From contig NZ_JABASX010000008.1 in NCBI RefSeq assembly GCF_016107655.1, positions 62,001 to 126,000 on the forward strand: a DNA stretch of 64,000 nucleotides, read 5' to 3'. Positions 1 through 8,477 of the stretch are shown in pieces. The notes beneath the pieces were generated by a model. That model searched no databases. It saw only the letters and a program-made list of their open reading frames with translations, and was not told the origin of the DNA. Position 1 is the first letter of the stretch, and the number at the start of each line of letters is the position of its first letter. The stretch is from Brevibacterium antiquum (GTDB lineage: Bacteria; Actinomycetota; Actinomycetes; Actinomycetales; Brevibacteriaceae). Made by a program: the position numbers and the translations under genes.

Positions 1-90
1 GCTGTAGCCCAACTGTTCCGCAGCTCGGGTCATCGACCCGAGCTCGGCCACCGTGACGAAGGTGCGCAGCTGCCCCAGAGTCCATGCCAT
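1..90 (-). CDS. LysR-family transcriptional regulator, N-terminal fragment cut by the window edge
   Basis: Reading the minus strand from the ATG at 90 gives 30 in-frame codons to the window edge without a stop, beginning MAWTLGQLRTFVTVAELGSM. The pattern LxxLRTFxxVAExGSxTxAAExLxxS is the first part of the LysR winged helix-turn-helix, so the DNA-binding domain starts here and the effector domain lies outside the window. The gene diverges from the FAD oxidase at 273, the classic arrangement for a LysR activator of its neighbour. A dyad in the shared intergenic region (104-128) is a likely binding site. The effector cannot be seen; a lysine, pipecolate or related imino acid is inferred from the neighbours. 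Confidence 0.8.
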   Translation of the reverse strand, partial: MAWTLGQLRTFVTVAELGSMTRAAEQLGYS

Positions 91-103
91 GGCCACAGCC
101 TAG

Positions 104-128
104 CTGTTTTCAGGTTTCCTAAAAACAG
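104..128. promoter_or_regulatory. Candidate LysR operator (7-bp inverted repeat with 11-nt spacer)
   Basis: CTGTTTT at 104-110 is mirrored by AAAACAG at 122-128 with an 11-nt spacer. It therefore contains the T-N11-A dyad typical of LysR-type binding sites. It lies 14 bases upstream of the LysR start and about 145 bases upstream of the oxidase start, where an autoregulatory recognition site is expected. Confidence 0.6.
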
Positions 129-272
129 TTTTCATGAACTCGCTCTTGTCCTTAAACGTGACTGGAACCACAATGGGCAGTGAACCGCAATACGCCGACA
201 TCGACGTCGGCGATTTCCGACTCTGCGGCGGCCAAGGACGGCCGCCGCAGCAGGAGACGAAAGAGGTGGAAG

Positions 273-1490
273 TTGGAGAGCACATCAACAGCCCCGACGA
301 GCGCCGAGGTGGTCATCATCGGTGCCGGGGTCATGGGAGCATCCATCGCCTATCACCTGGCCAAACACGGCGTCCACGACATCGTCCTCGTCGAACGCGA
401 CGTCCCCGGTTCGGGGTCGACGTCGAAGGCCGCCGGCGGGGTGCGCAGCCAATTCTCCGATGAGGTCAACATCGCCCTGTCCACACGCAGCCTCGAGGTG
501 CTGCGCACCTTCGAGAGCGAGTTCGGCGTCGACATCGATCTGGTGAGCAATGGGTACCTCTTCCTCCTCGATTCCGCCGAGGATGCCGAGACCTTCGCCG
601 CCAACGTCGAACTCCAGCAGCGGATGGGTCTGGATTCCCGGATGCTCACCGTCGCCGAGGTGGCTGATCTGGCCCCGTACATCGACACAGAGGGACTCGT
701 TGCCGGTGCCTTCAATCCCGGAGACGGTCATTGCACCCCTGAGGCCGTGGTGTCCGGATACGTGAATGCCGCACGGAACCTGGGCGTGCAGGTGCTCAAG
801 AAGTGCGAGGTGACCGGGTTCGAAACCGCCGGCGGTGACGGTTCGGTGGGCAGCGACGGTTCGAACGGCGGTCGCAGAGTCAGCGCGGTGACGACCAGCA
901 AGGGCAGGATCGAGTGTGCACAGGTCGTCTGTGCCGCCGGCGCCTGGTCCGGTCTCATCGGTGAGGCAGCCGGGGTCGATCTGCCGGTCAGGCCCCTGCG
1001 CCGCGAGATCATGGTCAGCGAACCCGTGGATGAAACGCAGCTGGGTATCGACCTGTCGCGGATGCCCTTCACCATCGACTTCTCCACGAGCTTCTACGTC
1101 CATCCGGAGGGTCCGGGCCTGCTCTTCGGATGCCCGGACGAGACGGACGTGTGGGAATTCGATGACAAGCGCAGCCCGGACTGGCTGCCCACCCTGGCAG
1201 AGCTCATCGAATCTCGGGCTCCGGCCTTGGGCGATGTCGAAGTCAAGCGCGGCTGGGCGGGACTCTACGAGATGACGCCCGATCACAATGCGCTCATCGG
1301 TGAGGCGGAGGAACTCGCAGGCTTCTTCTACGCCTGCGGATTCTCCGGCCACGGGTTCCTCATGGGCCCGGCCGTCGGGGAGGTCGTCGCTGACCTCATG
1401 ACCGGACATCAGCCCTTCGTCGACGTCTCCGGTTTGGACAAACGACGCTTCGCCACCTCTGGCCTGCGCAAGGAGCTCAACATCGTCTGA
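273..1490 (+). CDS. FAD-dependent oxidoreductase of the D-amino-acid oxidase / sarcosine oxidase-beta type
   Basis: About 405 residues. An N-terminal Rossmann motif VVIIGAGVMGASIAYHLAKH (residues ~10-29) binds the FAD ADP moiety, and the C-terminal GFFYACGFSGHGFLMGP block is characteristic of the DAO superfamily, which oxidises secondary amines or imino acids with transfer of electrons to FAD. I chose the TTG start at 273 because GAGGTGG lies just upstream and the protein then begins shortly before the dinucleotide fold; a GTG at 180 in the same frame would add 31 Arg/Ser-rich residues with no good ribosome site. It is followed 84 bases later by an ALDH7-type dehydrogenase, so an L-pipecolate or sarcosine-like substrate is likely. 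The exact substrate is inferred from context only. Confidence 0.82.
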   Translation: MESTSTAPTSAEVVIIGAGVMGASIAYHLAKHGVHDIVLVERDVPGSGSTSKAAGGVRSQFSDEVNIALSTRSLEVLRTFESEFGVDIDLVSNGYLFLLDSAEDAETFAANVELQQRMGLDSRMLTVAEVADLAPYIDTEGLVAGAFNPGDGHCTPEAVVSGYVNAARNLGVQVLKKCEVTGFETAGGDGSVGSDGSNGGRRVSAVTTSKGRIECAQVVCAAGAWSGLIGEAAGVDLPVRPLRREIMVSEPVDETQLGIDLSRMPFTIDFSTSFYVHPEGPGLLFGCPDETDVWEFDDKRSPDWLPTLAELIESRAPALGDVEVKRGWAGLYEMTPDHNALIGEAEELAGFFYACGFSGHGFLMGPAVGEVVADLMTGHQPFVDVSGLDKRRFATSGLRKELNIV

Positions 1491-1574
1491 CGACCCCTCC
1501 CCCACTGCAATCGACCGTGACTCAACCACATCATCAGATTCCCGCTCACCAGAAGCACCAGCGAAAGGACAGCA

Positions 1575-3113
1575 ATGACCGCATTGCCCACCGACCAGAC
1601 CATCACCGATCTCCTCACCTCCGGGCTCAAGGCCTGCGGAGTCGAGGCGGCCGTGCTCAACGCCGGACCTGGAGCCCCGGCGAACCTGCCTGCCCGCTCC
1701 CCCATCACCGGCCAGAGCCTGGGCACGCTGGCTGCGGACACCAAGGAGTCCGTTGCAGACAAGATCTCAGCAGCCGCCGAGGCGTTCGCTGCCTGGCGTG
1801 ACGTTCCCGCACCAGTGCGCGGCCAATTGGTGCAGCGCTGGGGGCAGCTGCTGGGCGAGCACAAGGAGGACCTCGCGAAGATCATCACGGTCGAGGCGGG
1901 CAAAACCCCGTCCGAGGCCGCCGGTGAGGTGCAGGAGATGATCGACATCTGCGAGTACGCCCTGGGCCAGTCCAGGCAGCTGTGGGGCAAGACCATGCCC
2001 AGCGAACGCCCCGGACACAGGCTCATGGAGACCTGGCATCCGCTCGGCGCCGTCGGCGTCATCTCGGCCTTCAACTTCCCTGTGGCCGTCTACTCCTGGA
2101 ACACCGCACTGGCCCTGGTCGCCGGCGATGCCGTGGTGTGGAAGCCCTCGGAGAACGCCGTGCTCGCAGCCCTTGGCGCCCAGTCCCTTCTGGCCCGCGC
2201 CGCCGCTGAGGTGGGGGCACCGGAGGGACTCGTCCCTGTCCTCGTCGGCGGCAGGGACATCGGCGATGCCATGGTCCGCGATGAGCGCGTGGCCCTCGTC
2301 TCGGCCACCGGGTCGGTGCGCATGGGCCGCGAGGTCGGACCCGTCGTGGCCGAGCGCTTCGGTCGCCTCCTGTTGGAGCTCGGCGGCAACAATGGTGCGA
2401 TCGTGGCCCCGAGTGCCGACATCGACCTGGCACTGCGCGGTGTCGTCTTCGCTGCCGCAGGAACCGCGGGACAGCGCTGCACCACGCTGCGCCGCCTCAT
2501 CGTCCACGAATCCATCGCCGATGACTTCGTGGACAAGATCGTCGCCGCCTATAAGACCTTGAGCATCGGGTCTCCCACCGAGGACGGCGTGCTGGTGGGA
2601 CCGCTCATCAATGAGGGCTCATTCGAGGCGATGCAGGCAGCCCTGAAACAGGCCGAATCGGAAGGCGGCACCGTCCTGACCGGTGGTGGGCGCGTCCTCG
2701 ACGATGAACGACCCGAAGCACACTATGTGGAGCCGGCGGTCGTACGGATGCCTGCCCAGACCTCGGTGATGGAGTCGGAGACCTTCGCCCCGATCCTCTA
2801 CGTCGTGACCTACAACGACCTCGACGAGGCGCTCGACATCCACAACGGGGTGCCACAGGGTCTGTCATCGGCGATCTTCACCTCGGAGCTGGCCGAGTCG
2901 GAGAAATTCCTGTCCCGATCCGACTGCGGCATCGCCAACGTCAATATCGGCACCTCCGGTGCGGAGATCGGCGGGGCCTTCGGTGGCGAGAAGGAGACCG
3001 GCGGCGGCCGCGAATCCGGCACCGACTCGTGGAAGGCCTACATGCGGCAGGCCACGAACACCGTCAACTATTCGGGTGAGCTCCCGCTGGCCCAGGGTGT
3101 GGAGTTCCTCTGA
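1575..3113 (+). CDS. Aldehyde dehydrogenase, ALDH7 / L-piperidine-6-carboxylate dehydrogenase type
   Basis: The 512-residue protein has the full NAD-dependent aldehyde dehydrogenase fold: the active-site motif FGRLLLELGGNN with general base Glu268, and GTAGQRCTTLRR with nucleophile Cys302. The SAFNFPVAVYSWN and GQRCTTLRR signatures are those of the ALDH7 family (antiquitin; bacterial AmaB/Pcd), which oxidises 2-aminoadipate semialdehyde, the open form of piperidine-6-carboxylate, to 2-aminoadipate in lysine degradation. It follows the FAD oxidase in the same direction, and together they could convert pipecolate to aminoadipate. Family placement is firm; the precise substrate is inferred. A lysine aminotransferase gene is not seen in the window. 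Confidence 0.85.
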   Translation: MTALPTDQTITDLLTSGLKACGVEAAVLNAGPGAPANLPARSPITGQSLGTLAADTKESVADKISAAAEAFAAWRDVPAPVRGQLVQRWGQLLGEHKEDLAKIITVEAGKTPSEAAGEVQEMIDICEYALGQSRQLWGKTMPSERPGHRLMETWHPLGAVGVISAFNFPVAVYSWNTALALVAGDAVVWKPSENAVLAALGAQSLLARAAAEVGAPEGLVPVLVGGRDIGDAMVRDERVALVSATGSVRMGREVGPVVAERFGRLLLELGGNNGAIVAPSADIDLALRGVVFAAAGTAGQRCTTLRRLIVHESIADDFVDKIVAAYKTLSIGSPTEDGVLVGPLINEGSFEAMQAALKQAESEGGTVLTGGGRVLDDERPEAHYVEPAVVRMPAQTSVMESETFAPILYVVTYNDLDEALDIHNGVPQGLSSAIFTSELAESEKFLSRSDCGIANVNIGTSGAEIGGAFGGEKETGGGRESGTDSWKAYMRQATNTVNYSGELPLAQGVEFL

Positions 3114-3145
3114 AGGTCACTTGTCAGATGAGATAGTCTGCTGAC

Positions 3146-3388
3146 ATGTCTGAGACTCCACTGCTCCCCGCTTGGTACGACTTCGCCTGGACCGCGCTCC
3201 TTCTCGTCGTCATCGGTCTGGCAGTTTGGTCATTGGTGTCGCTGGCTCAGTCGAAAGTCGATGCGCCCACCAAGCTGGCGTGGGCAGTATTCATCATCGC
3301 CTTACCGATTCTCGGATCGCTCGTCTGGCTCGACTATCGCCGCAGAAGTGTGGCGCAGCGCAAGCATTCCGATGAGTTGGCGCAATAG
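3146..3388 (+). CDS. Small two-helix membrane protein with a PLD-nuclease N-terminal-like domain
   Basis: The 80-residue protein has two hydrophobic segments (about residues 13-33 and 44-62) joined by a short charged loop SKVDAPTKLAW, and ends in an Arg/Lys-rich cytoplasmic tail. The pattern of a helix, a loop with a conserved LAW, then PILGSLVWLDYRR matches the PLDc_N membrane domain found as stand-alone small proteins and at the front of cardiolipin synthases (compare the synthase at 47394-48872). Function of the stand-alone form is unknown. It converges on the minus-strand small gene that ends at 3389, directly adjacent to this stop codon. Confidence 0.7.
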   Translation: MSETPLLPAWYDFAWTALLLVVIGLAVWSLVSLAQSKVDAPTKLAWAVFIIALPILGSLVWLDYRRRSVAQRKHSDELAQ

Positions 3389-3625
3389 TCAGCGACGCTG
3401 TTCTGGCTCTTGATCAATGTCGTGAGAATTCGGGTGTCGGCCTTGGGCCGACGCCCGTTTTCTGTGCTTGAGGAGCAGCGACACGATTCCGACCGCAGCG
3501 GCGAGCGGGAACACGATGAGCTGAAGTATCCACGAGGCCGCGCCGTCCTGGAATGCTTCTGCTCCGGACATCATTGACATCCCGAAGGCATTGCCGAGGA
3601 TGACGGCAACCACGATATCTCTCAT
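3389..3625 (-). CDS. Small membrane protein of unknown function
   Basis: A 78-residue frame, MRDIVVAVILGNAFGM at the start, with two hydrophobic stretches (about residues 3-18 and 31-52) and a basic, polar tail. The sequence upstream of the ATG on the minus strand is purine-rich (CCAGGGAGGTTCCGCACC), giving a good ribosome site AGGGAGG. It is tail-to-tail with the PLDc_N-like gene and shares no recognisable domain with a known family. I report it because of the membrane pattern and ribosome site; it could be spurious. Confidence 0.5.
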   Translation of the reverse strand: MRDIVVAVILGNAFGMSMMSGAEAFQDGAASWILQLIVFPLAAAVGIVSLLLKHRKRASAQGRHPNSHDIDQEPEQRR

Positions 3626-3775
3626 GGTGCGGAACCTCCCTGGCTACAAGATTCCTTGCAATCAGATTCGCTTGCAGCTGTCTGCTTGATCACGGAAAGC
3701 AGGTGCGACCGCGACGGAAGGGACCAGAACGACTAAAGTTGCCAATGAGCCCGTGATGACTGAAGGAGAACACCT

Positions 3776-4543
3776 GTGATTGAGTTGAAGACACCCGCCG
3801 AGATCGACAAGATGGCGGTCACCGGCCGATTCGTCGCGAAGACACTGGCCGAATTGTCTTCGATCGCAGAACCGGGCATGAACATCATGCATCTGGAGAA
3901 GCGCGCCAGGAAACTCATCGAAGAGGCCGGCGCCGTCTCCTGCTATTGGGACTATGCACCATCATTCGGTGAGGGCCCCTTCCGAAACGTCATCTGCCTC
4001 TCGGTCAATGACGGGGTCCTCCACGGCAAGCCCCACGAATACGTGATGAAGGACGGCGACCTTCTGACCTTGGACTTCGCCGTGTCCATCGATGGCTGGG
4101 TCGCCGATGCAGCACGGTCCGTCATCGTCGGGAACGGCAGCGAAGAAGATCAGCGCCTCATCGACTCAACCTGGTCAGGACTCGAAGCCGGCATCTCCGC
4201 CGCCCAGCCGGGCAGCCGCCTCGGCGATATATCGAAAGCCATCGGCGATGTCGCCGATGAGCAGCGCATTCCGGTCAACCTCGACTTCGGCGGTCACGGA
4301 CTGGGCCACACGATGCATGAGGATCCGCACGTGGCCAACCGCGGGAAGGGCGGACGCGGCCTGGTACTCAAGCCCGGTCTCACACTGGCGATCGAACCAT
4401 GGTGGTCATTCACCTCGAAGAAGCTCTCCGTGGACAAGGACGGATGGACCCTGCGCTTGGCCGACGGATCGAACGGCGCGCATTCGGAGAACACGATCGC
4501 CATCACCGAGGATGGGCCCAGGATCCTCACCGCGCTGGACTGA
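3776..4543 (+). CDS. map: Type I methionine aminopeptidase
   Basis: The 255-residue protein removes the initiator methionine from nascent proteins in the cytoplasm using two metal ions. All ligands are visible: Asp100 and Asp111 in LLTLDFAVSIDGWVADAA, His178 in GHGLGHTMHEDPHV, Glu207 in LAIEPWW and Glu238 in HSENTIAI, with the catalytic His83 in VLHGKPHE. Length is normal for the short bacterial form without an N-terminal extension. The ribosome site GAAGGAG precedes an ATTGAG-containing start region; the chosen start is a GTG. It stands alone, downstream of no obvious operon partner, and is followed by a strong hairpin terminator. Actinobacteria often carry two map genes; this one is not beside secY. 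Confidence 0.92.
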   Translation: MIELKTPAEIDKMAVTGRFVAKTLAELSSIAEPGMNIMHLEKRARKLIEEAGAVSCYWDYAPSFGEGPFRNVICLSVNDGVLHGKPHEYVMKDGDLLTLDFAVSIDGWVADAARSVIVGNGSEEDQRLIDSTWSGLEAGISAAQPGSRLGDISKAIGDVADEQRIPVNLDFGGHGLGHTMHEDPHVANRGKGGRGLVLKPGLTLAIEPWWSFTSKKLSVDKDGWTLRLADGSNGAHSENTIAITEDGPRILTALD

Positions 4544-4560
4544 TCCCCGCCTCCACATGC

Positions 4561-4600
4561 AATCGGGCTCCCAACGACAGAGATCGTTGGGAGCCCGATT
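4561..4600 (+). terminator. Strong hairpin terminator after map
   Basis: A perfect 17-bp inverted repeat (4561-4577 with 4584-4600) around a 6-nt loop, 18 bases past the map stop, followed by TCTATT. It insulates map from radA. Confidence 0.85.
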
Positions 4601-4714
4601 TCTATTGGACGATCGCCTCGATCAACGGGTCACCCGAGATCGGCTCCTGTGGCCCGGCAGTGATCTCTGCGTCTGCACCCCCTCCGTGTCAGTAGGGCGT
4701 GCCAGAATTGTTTT

Positions 4715-6067
4715 ATGTCTTTCACCTGCACCGAATGCGGCTATTCGACCGTCAAGTGGCTGGGCCGCTGCCCCGAATGCCAGGCCTGGGGCACGCTCGA
4801 GGAGAAGGGCGCCGGCAAGTCCTCGGTCAAGACGAAGGTCAAGAAGTCCAGCGGTGCGAAGTCGATCAACCAGATCGACTCCACATTGGCCCAGGCGAAG
4901 ACCACCTACGTCAGCGAATTCGACCGTGTCCTCGGCGGCGGGATCGTCCCCGGCGCCGTCGTTCTCCTCTCTGGCGAGCCCGGTGTCGGCAAGTCGACGC
5001 TGCTGCTCGATGTCGCGTCGCGCGTTGCTAAATTCGGGGCCAAGGTTCTCTACGTCACCGGTGAGGAATCGGCGGGGCAGGTGCGGCTGCGGGCCGAGCG
5101 CATCAACGCCCTCGAGGACTCCCTGCTGCTGGCTGCGGAGACCGACCTCGGCGCGGTCCTGGGCATGATCGAGGCAGAGGAGCCCGAAATGCTCATCGTC
5201 GACTCCATCCAGACCCTCGCCTCCTCCGAGATCGACGGGGTCCCAGGCGGGGTCACCCAGGTCAGAGAAGTGGCCGCGGCCCTGATCCGCGAGGCGAAGG
5301 CCAGGTCTCTGCCGACTGTGCTCGTCGGCCATATCACGAAGGACGGCACGATCGCCGGCCCCCGACTTCTCGAACACCTCGTCGATGTGGTGTGCAACTT
5401 CGAAGGGGAACGTCACTCCCGACTGCGTCTTCTGCGAGCCGTGAAGAACAGGTTCGGACCGACCGACGATGTCGGCTGCTTCGACATGGAGGAGAACGGC
5501 ATCAAGAGCCTCGAGGACCCATCTGGCCTCTTCCTCTCCCGCAGCGGCAGCAATCCTCCAGGGACCTGTCTGACCGTGACGCAGGAAGGCAAACGTCCGC
5601 TCCTCGTCGAAGTTCAATCACTGATCACCGAGTCCGCCGGCGGGCAGTCCCGCCGGTCTGTCTCCGGCGTGGACTCCTCCCGTGTGGCGATGATGCTCGC
5701 CGTGCTCAGCCAGAAGATCGGAAGCATCAGTCTGGCCAAGTCCGATGTCTTCACCGCAACTGTCGGGGGCGCGAAATTGGCAGAACCGGCCAGCGACCTG
5801 GCGATCTGCCTCTCACTGGCCTCGGCCGCGATCGGAAAGTCGCTTGCCGCAAAATTCGTGGCTATCGGTGAGATCAGCCTCTCGGGCGAGATTCGCAATG
5901 TACCCAACCTCGGGCAGAGGCTCAATGAGGCGTCACGCCTGGGCATCACCCATGCGATCGTCGCCCACGGTGCGCTGCGCAACGTCTCCACCCCGCAGGG
6001 GATGCGCGTCAAGGAATGTGAACACGTTTCGGAGGCTGTCGAGTTACTTTTGGGAGGCAATCGGTAA
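4715..6067 (+). CDS. radA: DNA repair protein RadA (Sms)
   Basis: The 450-residue protein has the RadA layout: a four-cysteine zinc finger (Cys5, Cys8, Cys19, Cys22), a RecA-like ATPase with Walker A GEPGVGKST at 87-95, the RadA-specific KNRFG motif near residue 248, and a C-terminal Lon-protease-like domain containing GGAKLAEPASDLAI. RadA is a hexameric helicase acting on recombination intermediates and branch migration. The start is supported by the zinc finger beginning four residues later. It is followed at 19 bases by a VOC-family gene in the same direction, which may be cotranscribed but is functionally unrelated. Confidence 0.95.
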   Translation: MSFTCTECGYSTVKWLGRCPECQAWGTLEEKGAGKSSVKTKVKKSSGAKSINQIDSTLAQAKTTYVSEFDRVLGGGIVPGAVVLLSGEPGVGKSTLLLDVASRVAKFGAKVLYVTGEESAGQVRLRAERINALEDSLLLAAETDLGAVLGMIEAEEPEMLIVDSIQTLASSEIDGVPGGVTQVREVAAALIREAKARSLPTVLVGHITKDGTIAGPRLLEHLVDVVCNFEGERHSRLRLLRAVKNRFGPTDDVGCFDMEENGIKSLEDPSGLFLSRSGSNPPGTCLTVTQEGKRPLLVEVQSLITESAGGQSRRSVSGVDSSRVAMMLAVLSQKIGSISLAKSDVFTATVGGAKLAEPASDLAICLSLASAAIGKSLAAKFVAIGEISLSGEIRNVPNLGQRLNEASRLGITHAIVAHGALRNVSTPQGMRVKECEHVSEAVELLLGGNR

Positions 6068-6085
6068 AAATTTCGGGACATCTGC

Positions 6086-6502
6086 ATGAAAATGGCGCAT
6101 CCTGGAAGTATGACCACGACAGTCTTTCCCGCAATGAGGACCACAGACTCGGCCGCAACGACCGCTCTGCTGCTCGCGCTCGGTTTCACCGAGAGGCTCA
6201 TCGTCAGGGACGAGTCTGATCCCGAGATCGTCGTCCGCGCCGAATACGCACTGGGCGAGACGGGCGGAATCATGTTCGGCTCCGTCCGCAATGACGGCTC
6301 GGCTCTGGACAGCGTCGGCGGGAGCTCTATCTACGTCGTCGTCGACACCGAACGGGAGGTCGACCGACTCTACGAGGAGATCGTCGACATGGGCCATGCG
6401 ATCGTCCGCCCCGTGGCAACGCAGTCTCACGGCGGTCGGGAATTCGACTTCCGCGACCATGACGGCAATTCCTGGGGCGTGGGGTCCTACCGCGGAGCCT
6501 GA
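6086..6502 (+). CDS. VOC-superfamily (glyoxalase/bleomycin-resistance-like) protein
   Basis: About 138 residues with the single-domain vicinal-oxygen-chelate pattern: an N-terminal LLLALGFTERL helix-strand, a central IMFGSV strand and a C-terminal REFDFRDHDGNSWGVGSY segment, which is the usual end of this fold (FxDPDGNxWxxG). Members include metal-dependent dioxygenases, lyases and antibiotic-binding proteins; no specific substrate can be read from the sequence. ATG codons at 6086, 6092 and 6110 are all in frame. The last is preceded by GGAAG but at very short spacing, so the start is uncertain. Confidence 0.75.
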   Translation: MKMAHPGSMTTTVFPAMRTTDSAATTALLLALGFTERLIVRDESDPEIVVRAEYALGETGGIMFGSVRNDGSALDSVGGSSIYVVVDTEREVDRLYEEIVDMGHAIVRPVATQSHGGREFDFRDHDGNSWGVGSYRGA

Positions 6503-6529
6503 CCAACAGCCGGCTGGGTCAGCAGGGAT

Positions 6530-7306
6530 CTACTCCTCTGTTGACTTCTCTTCCGATGGCTTCTCGTCAGGCGCCTCGGACTCCTTTTCCTCCGACTTCT
6601 TGTCCTCGGCCTCTTTCTTCTCCTTGGCCTTGGTGGCGGCGTCCTTCTCCAGTTCGAACTTCGCTGGCTTACTCTTCTCATCGCCGAGTTTGACGACGAG
6701 CTCGTACTCCCCCGGTCCGAAGGACTTGTTCGTGCGATTGCAGTTCTTGTCGACCTGCACCCGATTCCATTCGAACTGAGCAGTCTTCTCAGACTCCGGC
6801 GCGAACTCGGTCGAGACTTCAGCGTTCTCGTCCTCATCGGCGGCGCAGAACTTCGATGACCAGACGACGTCACCGTTCTTCTCGACCAGGAACTCCTGCT
6901 CCTTGGTGCCGACCTCGATCAGGCATGTGGCCGTGTGGTTGTTCTCGATCACCATTTCGAACTTGGGCTTGGCCTCTTCTTTGAAGCTCTTCTTGTCGAC
7001 CTTGGCTTTGAGTCCGACCTTCTCCTCGGGACACTTCCCACTTGCGGCCTTCTCGTCTGGGACCGGCGCTGCCGAGGTCGTGCTTGCCGACGGTGTCTCC
7101 TCGGCGACAGGTTCGTCTCTGCTGCCCCCACCCAGTCCTTTGACGATTCCGACGACGCCTAGCACCAATAGTGCGACCACCACGAGGCTGGCCACCAACA
7201 GCGCGTAACGTCGCCGACGGTACACGTGCGCTGGCAGCTTCCCGCTAGACTGGCGGGGCTGCCTGGCGCCGTTCTTCGGCTGCGAACCACGATTGGAAGG
7301 AGTCAT
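6530..7306 (-). CDS. Membrane-anchored lysine/glutamate-rich exported protein of unknown function
   Basis: About 258 residues. A basic N-terminus (MTPSNRGSQPKNGARQ) is followed by one transmembrane helix, LLVASLVVVALLVLGVVGIV, around residues 35-54, a low-complexity Pro/Ser/Thr linker, then an extracellular beta-type domain with four cysteines and a highly charged tail of Lys/Glu repeats to the C-terminus. The open frame extends upstream to 7801, but that part runs opposite mutY; I place the start at 7306, where the basic-plus-helix topology begins and GGAAGG precedes. Similar single-pass proteins of unknown role are common in actinobacteria. It diverges from mutY. Confidence 0.7.
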   Translation of the reverse strand: MTPSNRGSQPKNGARQPRQSSGKLPAHVYRRRRYALLVASLVVVALLVLGVVGIVKGLGGGSRDEPVAEETPSASTTSAAPVPDEKAASGKCPEEKVGLKAKVDKKSFKEEAKPKFEMVIENNHTATCLIEVGTKEQEFLVEKNGDVVWSSKFCAADEDENAEVSTEFAPESEKTAQFEWNRVQVDKNCNRTNKSFGPGEYELVVKLGDEKSKPAKFELEKDAATKAKEKKEAEDKKSEEKESEAPDEKPSEEKSTEE

Positions 7307-7342
7307 CGCTTTGAGCCTAGGCCGAAGCGATTGAGCATCCAA

Positions 7343-8380
7343 ATGACACACCGAGCCGCTTCCGAATCGAGATCTTCGCGCCGCGACTCTCCGTTCCCCA
7401 CCGTCGCGAACGCGGACATCCACCACGTTCGCGAGACGATCATCACCTGGTTCGAAACCGCTGCTCGCCCTCTGCCTTGGAGAGATGCAGACACCAGCGC
7501 CTGGGCCGTCCTCGTCAGCGAGATCATGTCGCAGCAGACTCCAGTCTCCAGAGTCGAACCCCGGTGGCGGGAATGGATGCACAAGTGGCCGACGCCCGCA
7601 GATCTGGCACAGGCGCCCACCGCCGAAGTGCTCCACAGTTGGGACCGCCTCGGCTACCCACGAAGGGCACTGCGACTCCAGGAAGCCGCACGGGTGATCG
7701 CCGAGGAACTCGACGGTCACGTGCCGCAGACTGCGCAGGAACTCGAGCGTCTCCCCGGCATCGGTTCCTACACCGCAGCAGCTGTGGCCTCCTTCGCCCA
7801 CGGTGAGCGCACCACCGTGCTCGACACAAATGTGCGCCGTGTTCTCATCCGGCTCTTCGCTGGCCGCGATCGTCCCTCAGCTTCACCGGGACGCACAGAG
7901 ACCGAATGGGCCAGCCAGTTCGTTCCCGAGACAGATCACAAGCAGTGGAACGCCGGGGTCATGGAATTCGGGGCGCTCGTATGCACGGCCAGGAACCCCC
8001 ATTGCGAGACCTGCCCGCTCAGCGACATGTGCGCCTGGCAGAAGGCGGGAAGGCCAGCCTCGGTGGTGAAGCCGAAGACACAGAAGTGGGCGGGCACGGA
8101 CCGTCAGCTGCGCGGTGCCATCATGGATGTGCTCAAGTCCGCGCACGAACATTCCGACGGCAGCGACAATTTCGGCTGCGTCTCCGTCGATCTCTTCACC
8201 GCATCCACCGCCGAGGTGGATCTCAAGCTGCTCGACTCGCTCCCTTCACACACATCGACGAAGCTTGCGCAAGTACGGGAACTCAGCGCAGATGCAGACC
8301 GGATCTCCCGTCTCATCGGCGATCTGATCTCTGACGGTCTGGCAGCTCAGGACGGTGAGATGCTTCGTCTTCCCGGGTGA
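7343..8380 (+). CDS. mutY: A/G-specific adenine glycosylase (MutY type)
   Basis: The protein (345 residues from the ATG at 7343) removes adenine mispaired with 8-oxoguanine. Visible features: catalytic Glu60 in EIMSQQT, the helix-hairpin-helix LPGIGSYTA at 137-145, catalytic Asp161 in VLDTNVRR, and a 4Fe-4S cluster loop with Cys214, Cys221, Cys224 and Cys230 (C-x6-C-x2-C-x5-C). The C-terminal third is shorter and more divergent than the NUDIX-like domain of E. coli MutY, as in many actinobacteria. The frame is open back to 7226, but that part overlaps the divergent neighbour, so I use 7343. Confidence 0.9.
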   Translation: MTHRAASESRSSRRDSPFPTVANADIHHVRETIITWFETAARPLPWRDADTSAWAVLVSEIMSQQTPVSRVEPRWREWMHKWPTPADLAQAPTAEVLHSWDRLGYPRRALRLQEAARVIAEELDGHVPQTAQELERLPGIGSYTAAAVASFAHGERTTVLDTNVRRVLIRLFAGRDRPSASPGRTETEWASQFVPETDHKQWNAGVMEFGALVCTARNPHCETCPLSDMCAWQKAGRPASVVKPKTQKWAGTDRQLRGAIMDVLKSAHEHSDGSDNFGCVSVDLFTASTAEVDLKLLDSLPSHTSTKLAQVRELSADADRISRLIGDLISDGLAAQDGEMLRLPG

Positions 8381-8477
8381 GCGCCGCTGCCGCTGCGCGC
8401 TTGGGCTCTCATATGCGCCCGAGGATACGGTCTCCATCGTCGAAGAGTTCATCTCGAAGTTCGACGGGAAGTGATCC

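Noticed and set aside
285..1529. A 414-codon minus-strand open frame
   Set aside because: It is the antisense shadow of the FAD oxidase, which has clear FAD-binding motifs.
8395..8475. Short plus-strand stretch that reads like a protein end, APEDTVSIVEEFISKFDGK then stop
   Set aside because: No start codon or ribosome site precedes it and it is too short to judge; it could be chance or a remnant after mutY.
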